Positions 47,001 through 59,000 of a DNA stretch of 64,000 bases are shown here, piece after piece. A model generated the notes under the pieces. That model was given only the letters and a program-made list of their open reading frames with translations, did not search any database and was not told where the DNA came from. Numbering within the stretch: position 1 is the stretch's first letter; every line of letters begins with the position of its first letter. This stretch comes from Antedon mediterranea (Eukaryota > Echinodermata > Crinoidea > Comatulida > Antedonidae): assembly GCF_964355755.1 (NCBI RefSeq), contig NC_092674.1, positions 27,576,001 through 27,640,000 on the forward strand. The letters are read 5' to 3'. Position numbers and translations under genes: made by a program.

Positions 47001-50000
47001 TTCCGCACGAAAGTAACCAAACCTAATAAGGTTCTGTCACGTGATTATTAATTGAAAATAGCGTGTCGCGTTTTCATTAAGATACATGTAATTATTTGTC
47101 AAATTGATTGTATCAAGTCTTAATTAATGACGGCACACTGTCACCTTTGCAGTTCAAGTAACCATATCTCAATAAGACCATTCTCTACTGATTTCAATGA
47201 TTAAAGATTGTGATGAGTTACAATGTTGATTGCTCGCATTCTGTCCGTTTGTGTTTGGTTTTAATCTCATCGGCGTACTATACCAGATTAAATTGTTGCA
47301 GTGTTGACAAGTTTTATTCCGCTCTCAACGATATTACATTTTACACTTCATTAAAAGAAACATTAAATTGGGGCAAATTATAGATCAGCAATGGCTGGTT
47401 TCCACTATGGCATAACACAAGGACGTACGCGCAATGCAAGGACGTACGCGGAAAGCAATTAGTTTGACCAATCACAAGCGAGAGTTTGGACAATTTTTCG
47501 CTTTGTGATTATTGGACAATCGACTTGTTATGTCCTTACGTTGCGTCCTATTTGGAACCAAGCGTATGCATGGTAGAAATAATATACGGTTCCGTAAGAA
47601 ATCAAATTCATTATTTAATTACCAATAGGCTGGCTATACATACTTACCAAGAGTTACAGAGGCAGCATTTAGTAATCGTCTAAATTCATCTTCACAGAAC
47701 ATTCTATACGCATCGCCGTCTATACTAACGTTATTCATGTGAAGACTGTAGAATAGATTGAAAGTTTTGAAAATTAAATTTGGCAGGTTAAGATGTAATC
47801 GAATACACTTAAATGCCACTTGATATGTGAAGGTGTGTATATAAGTGTGATCGAACCTTTAACTGTCTAAAATAACATTGTAATTATAATCAAATGATAT
47901 AAATACAAGGGAAAGGCAAATAAAACTTAATCGCCTTAATAACAATTTGTAGCTTAAGGTGAAGACACCAATGGGGTTTGAACCCGAGGAGATTCGATAA
48001 AAATATATTGGTATCTATGCTGTGTTATGATGCAGATTAGTGGGCTTATGAGTAAATGTACAGAGAATCTTTCGCTGGTAAACGGTACTATGTAAATTCT
48101 ACTTTCTCATCGGCCTATTATGATCTATTTATAGCACGATAGTGCATGCGATGACATCACTGGATTTATTTTGACAGATGATGAACCGTTTCTAAAACAG
48201 TTCTTTGCTCGACAACTTGTTCCATTGGAATACTGTCCATTTAAAAAGAAGACAACTTCTTGAAATGGCCATAATATCTTGATCTTTGAATTCAATGGGT
48301 ATATGGTTTAATATGTATTTTAATCTACGTTTCTACAATACGACGCGCAGCGCAAGCGAGTTGACCAATCACACGCGGCAGTTGGATGATCCATCGCGTC
48401 GGGATTGGTCAAAGTATGTGCTGCGTCCTATTTGGAAGTAAGCTTATGGGTATGAACGTAGTAACGGTTTAATAATAATATTCAATTCGTTTTTATGTCA
48501 GGTGTTTATACCCGGAATGGGAGCATCGTTCAAATCAACATTCGTTGAAATCCAATGTCCTAAATCAATTTGAAAACATCCCAAAACATCAGGATTAATT
48601 AATTGTCAGATATGACTTATGGAATATCTTGCAATAGTTGGCGATCTGAACATAGAGTTTTGTTGACTTAGCTACAAAAACAATATTTTATCAAAGTGAG
48701 AAATGTTGATGATATTTATGAGTAGCCGTGGGCCAAAGCTGCAATGACAAAAAGTCAACGGTGTAACGCAAAGTGTTGTTTATTTAGAAAGTGCGACGCG
48801 ATGTTCGAAACGGCAAATGCCTCCTGGCAATTAACAATGTTCGTGTTTATGTCTATATTTCTTGGTGTAAAACAATATATGGTTTAATGCTCTGATATTA
48901 TACATTTTCTGAATTTATGACGAGTTCGCGTCATACAACGCGTCAGAAATACTTTTAAAAGTATGGTTGACGCGTATTTGATTTGGTATTTAATTTCAAA
49001 CGGAATGGGTCTTTCCAAATTTATGAGAAAATACTCACCATAGTTCGGGAATTGGATGATGATAGCCCGTATACACTCGACGAAGAACATCGATCATAAA
49101 CTCATTCTACAGATATAAACAAAAGTATTTTAATACACATGTTAAAATATATATAATAAATCTGCAAAAATAATTAAATTTTGATTTAGATTGTATATTT
49201 TATTGATTGATTGACATGGTGTTGATTTTTACTGACGTCATGCTTTTTAAGGTCTAGTTCACACTAGTGGACTGAAAAGAATTGTGGGTTTTTGATTGAC
49301 AATGGAGAAAAGAACATGGATGTAGGAGGAGTGTTGTATTGATTGATAGGTCCGATATAATGCTGAAACAGTTTAAAGTGTTTGGTCAAGATAAGAATTG
49401 AATAATATTGACGGCCAGTGTTTAAATAATCGATCCTCATGATAAACTATCATATATTTAACTATACTATTTAATAGTCTTCAATTTAAAACGACTTTTT
49501 GGCGCGTGCGAACTTAATCTTGTAAACAGTGCATACTTGAGGGTAGAAAAGTGTTACCCCGGTGCTATGTTAATCTGTGCCTTTTTGTTATTGACATTTA
49601 GACGACAAATTATGGGTAGCCCAGACATGAAACTATGAATTCTGACGTGACCAAGGCAGGCGGGTTAAAGGTCGTGGATAATGTAGTTTGAGTTCTGGGA
49701 AATTCACAACACCCCGAATAACATGTCCCCTTTTACCACCAGAGAGCAATCCTTTGGCGATTCTCATAAAACGAATTCAGTAAAATATTCATACTTAAAG
49801 GTCAAGTGTATTGTCAACCGTATCTTTTAGGTTTTAGATTACAAACAGTGAAATCGGCGTGTTTTTTAGGCCTACTTTTTGAAGATGGGCCATTTAGTTA
49901 ATTCTGCACTTTTTCAAACTAATCATTATTAATATTCCATGCTAATGTATAGCCTATCTCAAATGTATCAACTATCATAACATAAGTAGGCCTATAACTG

Positions 50001-53000
50001 TTGATTTTACAGTAACGTTTCATAGAAAACCCCCAATCAGCAAATAGAGGGTTGGGTAGGCTATGCCATTGCTACTACTAACTACACACTAGCAACAGCG
50101 ATGAGCGCAGACGCAATGTACTGATGTATTAATAATATTAATGATCAATACAATGTAATGGTCAATGAGGAGATACTCATAAACTTGCTACGCCCCAACC
50201 ATGTATTATAGAATAACACCAACGACATCTTATTTCACGGTGACCTGGGAGTCAAGCAATTTACCCAACACTTATTGATGCTTAAAATTGTTTGCACTTC
50301 GCAATTCAACAGGTGATCCTCGTGTTTGCATTTTCATCTTCAGGGACCGTAAGTTAATACTGTTCGTCAAACTGTGAACATATTGACCTAGTGATCTTGC
50401 AAACACCAGCATCGAACCATATGAACATTTATAAAGAGTATAGGAATTTATAAGAGCGAATAAAAATGTCTTTTCAACAGGTTCTCGAAATTAAAAACAA
50501 ATAAACTGGGATTGTAATAGTACAGTTGCGTTGTACTTTTAATCTTAGTCATTGAGACCTATGGAAACATGTTTATCAATACTAATGTTATACATGCCAT
50601 CTCTGTGTGAATTACCTAATAATATAATAACAATATATTTATTTATTTTACAACAACGTTGTTTATAAACATAATTTATTAAGCTTGGGAATCTCTTCAA
50701 CATTTTGTATGACTGTATTTTCTGATATTTAGTTTTTTTCCAACTTACCCAGCAGATAAAATTATGCCGAGAACCATCCTTGGAATAATTTTGTTTCATG
50801 AAACCAGATCCTTGCGGGGACCGAGGTTCTCATCAACTCACACAGCAGCTAAGTTTGTACCGAGTACCACCCTTGGAATAATCCCCTTGTTTTTGTTTGG
50901 TTTATGTCATGAGCATCCACCATATTGTAATTCTGAACAATTATGACGACAAATGCACTCCATAAACCGTTGGAATGAAACCAGATCATTGCGGGGACCG
51001 AGGTTCCCATTAAATTAAATAAGTTGCTTTGATAACTTGACATGAGCAAATTCGCTTTACTTTATAGGCCTAACGTTCAACTTCTATGAATGTTGGTCTT
51101 TGTAGCCTACTTTTCGCGCTTTAATCAAGATTCGTTTTGATGGAAAATAACTTGTCACAAGTTTGTCGTCTTTGGAATGCATTCGTATATTTATACACCG
51201 AGCTGTTGGCTTTATGAACAGTCATTTAAATATATAAGAAACGTTTTAGTTTGTAACTGTATATACAATTATGGGATTGGATGCGGCAATAAAACATGTT
51301 ACAATTAAAATAGCTAATGCGTTACGATAGTAAATTTGTGTATGTGTTTGTTGCATAAACATAATGTACAGCTTGATCTGGCATTACAAAACGTAGGATG
51401 ATGAAAGACAAAACGCGTTTGTAACTATATGTTGTCTTTCATGACATCTGGCGCTATGGTATAAGGCCTACCAGCATTTTTGAATTAAAACTCGTTTGTA
51501 ACGATACGTCTCTCATGACATCTGACGGTATGGCATTAAGCCTACCAGCTTTTCTGAAATGGAAACGCGTTTATAACGATAGTTCTCTCATCACCTCACA
51601 TGTATGGTATTAAGCCCACCAGCTTCTGACGGAAACGCGTTTATTCTACATAGTTTATTTATTGTATTGAGAGTGGTCCATCCAGCTGAATCATGATCAT
51701 TATAATGATATGTCTTTTATCATGTGGCTGCATTTGACAATGTAGGCCCAACAGTATCATTTGGCGGAAAACGCGTTTATAACGGATTGCCTATCAGCGT
51801 CAGATCTCGAGTATGTCTTTTATCATGTGGCTGCATTTAATATGTAGGCCCAACAGTATCTGATCTGGCGAAAAACGCGTATATAACGGATTGCCTATCA
51901 GCGTCAGATCCCGAGTATGACGTAATAATAGGCCCATCGGCTACTGATTTATTGGCCTTGCGCTAGCGAGGAGTTACCAAAATATTATTGTGTTTTCTTC
52001 TATGAGATTTATCGTACTCTTGGGCGATGTTTTATTTCTAGCTAGGCTGTCATCATCCTTTCGAATGACAGACGTGTTTCCATCTCCTAGCTAGCTATTA
52101 ACTGCCTAGTTTGCTTTGATTTATATGCCACGATAAATATACCTGCATGGCATTGTTCTTTGGTATTTTGACGACGTGATGATTGCCAATGATGCGCGTA
52201 TATTGCTGTCTTTTACGCGGTTGTGAAATATTTACGTCACGCTTAATCTACCGCAGATTTACGGTAGTTGCGAGTCCACATTTTAGGGGGTTTGGACTCG
52301 TAAGGCGACTCAATGAATCTATCAAGGGTACATGTACAAATTAGTTTGACAAAAAAAGTGTGATGTGCCAAAATATGGTAGTGTTATGGTAAAATATGGT
52401 ATTGTGTTATGACATCATATATTATTGTTCATATATGGGCATATCACATTTTTTTGTCACATAAAGTTTGATAGTGTAGATAAAGGCTTTAGCCGAGATA
52501 TTCCGATTATCAGAAATTGTCGGCAACGCATCACAACTATTAATTACGAATAAGTGTTAGTGAACATTTAGCTATCTGGATATCTGCATCATTAATTTGA
52601 CATCTATAACAATGATTAATGATGGACACTTCGCCTCACGATATCAATTATCATTCTCTTCATCATTCAACGGTGACAGAAGAATTACAGTTAAAATCTG
52701 CAGTCAAAAAATCATATATCTGTCATCAGCATTAGAAATAACTATTGCAAAATGTCTGACTTGGAATCTCTGTTATAATTTACTCGTACGTACCCCTCAC
52801 TGAGGTTACTAATTCTCATTCCATTATTTAAAATAAATTGTCAATGGTTGAGAAGAACTTTGTATCTAAAGTTAATTCAATTATCTTTCGTGAACAATAT
52901 ATATTGATGAATATTCAGCTCTTTAAATGAAAAATTTAATAAAATGAAAAAATAATATTAAAAACATGATGAATAATGGAATCGATTATAATGTAATTAA

Positions 53001-56000
53001 CTTAAAAAAATATCAAAAGAATCGGTCGAAGAACAAATATTATATGGCTTGACTAATTACCATTACAATATAAAAAAACAAAAACAAAAAAACCAAGAAA
53101 CCACGGAGATTTTTAACTTTGATATTTCCATCAACCAAACTGATTTAGTTTTTGCTAAAAGTTAATTCAGTTCTCTCCTATGAGAGATGTTATTTAGTGT
53201 GGCTTATATACGGGCCACAAGATACCATGAACATTAGATAGGTACAATTTACGTGATCTGTATGCACATAAAATAAATCTGGAAAGTGAGAACTACAGTA
53301 CTGCCCAGATTTCAAAATTGTTGAAATAGAAATTCTTTGAATAATTTTTATATGATTTTTTCATCAAACCATGATTAACAGACAGACTGACTGTCGACCG
53401 AATGACCGGTTGATTATGAATGTTGATTGGACACCGTCCTCTTAAAAGTTATATGTTTCATGTCATTCAAAAATGATTACAAATAAATCGAAAGTTCAGG
53501 ATAGAGTTTTAATACGACTGAACTCGCTGTAACACCTTTTCTATTAATTTTTATCAGCATTTCCTTTCATAAATGACATAAAATGAAACAAATGATTAAA
53601 ATAATGCATTTGAGGATGAAATTGCAATTTTGACAATCTATTCTTAGATTGTTTTATTACTAAAGCCTATGTTCCATTAGCCAATATATTTACGCGAATC
53701 CAACATTCATGAGAGCTGATTGGTTACGGATTTGTTGTACGTATCACAGAAAGAAGGTAAACATATTAATACGCATGCGCAGTAGTAATCGCTTTCGGTA
53801 CGCGCGAATAAAGCGGGATTTAGACCTCTATCAAAGTTTAGATGATATGAACCACACCTTTTTATTTATGTGATTGAAATATTCAAAAATATTTTCTAGC
53901 GACGTTAATTTTACATGATACTTATACTTAAATTGATTTTAAAACAAAATATTTCTACGGATTTTATTTATTTCGTCTAGTCGTCAGTGCGACAACTTTC
54001 ATCATAATGCGACAGATTTTACTTTGTGATATCACAATGAAAACCGGTCTTCGTACGCACAGTATACAATATTATATCAGTGAAATTTCACTTTTCTCTG
54101 ATTATATGTTCCCTCTAAATATCATATGCTAATGTTTAATTATGTCAGTTTAATCCTAATTAAAATAAGTATAATGTAGGCCTACAAGTTGATTTTAGAC
54201 TTCCCATCAGCCCTGTCGATTCTCGGTACTGTATGTGTGTCATAGAATAGACAAATCTTATTGATACAATATCACATGTGAAACACATGTTAAGCCATAG
54301 ATACCGTGCTAAGATTTCGACATTGAGTTATTCATTTTGATTGTTATCTAGAGTTCTTAAATACTGGTTTGTTTAAAGTAATTGATAGATAATGATGACC
54401 TGGAAATCCTAATCTTCAGGTCTACCGATCCAAATTGTCCTCAAGAGCTTGGCATTTCAATGCAACTCTTTCTAAAATAATAATAATATCCTGGATTTAT
54501 ATAGCGACTAATGGTGTGAAACCTCTTAGAGCTGAACATTATTACCCCAGTAATATTTTCCTGATCAAACACGTATGCAAACATACTCCCATAATGTAGC
54601 AAAGCGGGTTTCCATTTATACACATGGGTGGAGAGAAGTGAAATGAGTGAAGTATCTTGCCTAAGGATACAAGCAATGCGCCATTGGACACCGCGCCACA
54701 CGCCCTTACAAATCTAATCTGAAACAAAGGCCATGATTATAACACAAGCATTTCTGTATTTGCACGAATGCCGATAAAACTTGAAATAGATTCAGTAGTA
54801 AAGATCGAGTTACATGACTTATAATGAGATGCAGATCTTCATAATATTATCTGACATTTTGTTCTTTTTTTATATAGATGTTGACAGGACCACAATGTAA
54901 AACAGATACACTGTTATCTGATTGTTTTATCCTGTATAAATATATTATTTATTTATTTATTAGATGTTAATCCATTGAATAAGACAAAAGCTTGATTTGC
55001 ATTTAAGATGCTTGACTATCGGTAGGTCTTTTGGCAAAACTAAGTGATCTCTAATTTAACTATTTATATAATAACCTGATTACATAATATTCTGTTTCCG
55101 TTGTTGTGGTGTTGTGTAGTATGATCTTTCAAATAATTGTAATTCTTAACCTAAGTTCTTCTTTCGTTGTTGTGTCATCGCATGGCTGTTCCCATGTAAG
55201 GAAAAGACAATCCTAAAAGACTGGTCTTGACACTCTTCTCAGCTCAGGATTTGAACTTCAATGAGGTTCAATAAGTTATCTTTTAGAAAACTTACTACAT
55301 TTGGTTTATTATGTTTTCTTTCAGAATATTTATTTCTTAAAATACCTTAAACATATTTAAACCGATATTTCAAATTTCTTTGTACAACATTTTGTAATAA
55401 ATATTCTTCTTTCTTTTCCTTCTCCATAGATATATGCTTATACACCCGATTTACAGCTTTCATTAGGTAGACACGTATATAAATGACTCTCAATAGTCCG
55501 TTAAGATCTACCTAATGACAGCTGCAAACTCGTATCTAGATGACTGTCAACAGTCAGTTAAAATTTACCTAATGACAGCTGCAAACTCGTATCTAGATGA
55601 CTGGCAATAGTCAGTTAAGTTCTAACTAATGACAGTTTCAGACTCGTATCTAGATGACTCTCAATAGTCAGTTAAGATCTACCTAATGACAGCTGTAGAC
55701 TCGTATCTAGATGACTCTCAATAGTCAGTTAAGTTCTACCTAATGACAGATGTAGACTCGTATCTAGATGACTCTCAATAGTCAGTTAAGATCTACCTAA
55801 TAACAGCTGTAGACTAGTATCTAGATGACTGTCAATAGTCAGGTAAGATATACCTAATGACAGCTGCAGACTGGTATCTAGATGACTGTCAATAGTCAGT
55901 TAAGATCTACCTAATGACAGATTCAGACTCGTATCTAGATGACAGTCAATAGTCAGTTAAGATCTACCTAATGACAGCTGTAGACTCGTATCTAGATGAC

Positions 56001-59000
56001 TTTCAATAGTCAGTTAAGATCTACCTAATGACAGCTGTAGACTAGTATCTAGATGACTGTCAATAGTCAGGTAAGATATACCTAATGACAGCTGCAGACT
56101 GGTATCTAGATGACTGTCAATAGTCAGTTAAGATCTACCTAATGACAGCTGTAGACTCGTATGTAGATGACTGTCAATAGTCAGTTAAGATCTACCTATT
56201 GACAGCTGCAGACTGGTATATTATATGACTGTCAATAGTCAGTTAAGATTTACCTAATGACAGATGCAGACTCGTATCTAGATGACTGTCAATAGTCAGT
56301 TAAGATCTACCTAATGACAGCTGCAGACTCGTATCTAGATGACTCTCAATAGTCAGTTAAGTTCTACCTAATGACAGCTGCAGACTCGTATCTAGATGAC
56401 TCTCAATAGTCAGTTAAGTTCTACCTAATGACAGCTGTAGACTCGTATCTAGATGACTCTCAATAGTCAGTTAAGATCTACCTTATGACAGCTGTAGACT
56501 AGTATCTAGATGACTGTCAATAGTCAGGTAAGATATACCTAATGACAGCTGCAGACTCGTATCTAGATGACTCTCAATAGTCAGTTAAGTTCTACCTTAT
56601 GACAGCTGTAGACTAGTATCTAGATGACTCTCAATAGTCAGTTAAGATCTACCTTATGACAGCTGTAGATTAGTATCTAGATGACTCTCAATAGTCAGTT
56701 AAGTTCTACCTTATGACAGCTGTAGACTAGTATCTAGATGACTCTCAATAGTCAGTTAAGATCTACCTTATGACAGCTGTAGACTAGTATCTAGATGACT
56801 CTCAATAGTCAGTTAAGATCTACCTTATGACAGCTGTAGACTAGTATCTAGATGACTGTCATTAGTCAGGTAAGATCTACCTATTGACAGCTGCAGACTG
56901 GTATAGATGACTGTCAATAGTCAGTTAAGATTTACCTAATAACAGATACAGACTCGTATCTAGATGACTGTCAATAGTCAGTTAAGATCTACCTAATGAC
57001 AGCTGCAAAATCGGGTGGTTTAATACATCTGACTGCTACTATTTTTTCATGAAAAACACATTTTTCTATGATTTAAGTTTCTACATTTCTCTGTCTCGTT
57101 GTTATCACTTCTTATTTCACAAACGAATCATCTCTCAGGATATCTAATAAATTATCTTCGATTTAATAATTATTACTTCAATACCTGAAGCTCAGCATCT
57201 TTTCACACGGGGATGTGTCTCGTTAGTTGTAATTAAACACATGGGCAGTATAAATCTAACACACTTGGGCAATGTGATCTTACAAAAGTACCCACTCGGG
57301 CAAAAAGTACCATTTTTGGATAATTTATGGCATGATTTAGCAAGTTAAACTTACTGTTATGATAGATTGATGCAAAGGAAAATCTGAAACAAGCATACTT
57401 TTGACATCATTATATAACAAGAGGTGAGAATAAAGTTGAACAAAGACACAATTAACCTTCTGTCGCATTGTTTGTATTTAATACGACCATAGGTTATGGT
57501 TTACAGGACTAGCGCCCGAAAGCGGTAACATACAGGATGATGTTCGAGTGACTTTACATCCAATGTAAAGCATATGAATTTCTAATAATTACTTATCATT
57601 TTTATATAAAGAAAATGTATTGTTTTTATACTATATAATTTGTGTTACATTTTCCCCCATACTTTACATTTGCCAAAAGCAAAACTCTTAATGATACAAA
57701 AAATCCGATTTATTTTGTGCGAAGTCCGGAAATAGTAATTACTATAAACTCGTTACCCCCAGGGTTGTGTATGGGGTGTTTTCATTAGGACATTTTCTAT
57801 GATTGCGCGATTAGATCATTATATTTCCCACTTAAAATTTGCCAATCGCAAAACTATTAATGATACAAGAAATCGGATTTACTTTGTGCAAAGTCCGGAA
57901 ATAGTACTGTAATTATATAATATAACTCATGCGACCGATCGTTACCCCAGGGTTGTGTATGGGATGCTTTCTGGAGGACGTTTCTATGATTAAGCGCGAT
58001 TAGATCATCGAGTCATTACCCTGGGAATCATTTATCAGTTATGGGCAACTTACGCTGTGATTTATTCTACGCGCGGGAAACATGCAAGGGTGAAACCGCC
58101 TCTGACATTTGTATTAGAATTAGATAGGGATGTTATTAGTATAGGATTTGAAATAAAGACTGTACGTTTGTTTAAGAAATATCATCTTTACGCTGACCAA
58201 CCAAGAACGTTACAATTTTTTTTGAATCACGTATTTGTGTACGTAAACTAAAATTGCTGGAAATAACATCAATAATCAATCCACCCGTTTTATGCGTCTC
58301 CACATACCGTCAGTGACGCCATAAAAACAACATGCGCGTCTTATCAACTTTTTCCCGCGTGCGTTAATTTTAAGTCTGCTACGCGAAGGTAAAACTTGCA
58401 GTATCAGGCGTATTTTCTTTCGCAAAGAATAAATTAGAAAAGAGAAATAGATCACTGTTCACTTTATTAGTACAACATAGTGATAAATAAATAATTATAT
58501 CGGAAAACCACATCTCGCAAAAATGTTATTCTGCTTTTAGAAAGCACTTGGGAATGATCACACTTCGCATACATTACGATGACGACTCAGCCGTGAAATA
58601 CAACACTTGTAATATAACTACATTTTATACTAATTTTTGTTTGTTTTTAAGTACAAATCGTTACTATCGATTAGATATATGCAAATCATTACAACTTTGA
58701 CCTTGACAAATTCTCATCATAACCTCTGTAATTTGGAAAGGTTCATTGGTTGAAATAACAGCCTAATTATAGGCAATTTTGTAATTATAATGCACGAAGA
58801 GTTCAACTCATTAAGGCTACAGTACAAAGGATACGTGTGCAAACAAATGGCACGCGTGCGTACAAATGGAACGCGTGTGTAAAAATGACACGCGTGCGTA
58901 CAAATGTTGTTGATTTATCTGCTATACAAACAATGGCGGTATGAAATTGCATGTATTGAGCCTAAATCATTCCATTGCGCTTAATGTCTCATTTGTGTTC

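Noticed and set aside
55443-57017. CRISPR-like regularity of the 57-bp array
   Set aside because: Units are contiguous with no unique spacers, in a spliced eukaryotic gene.
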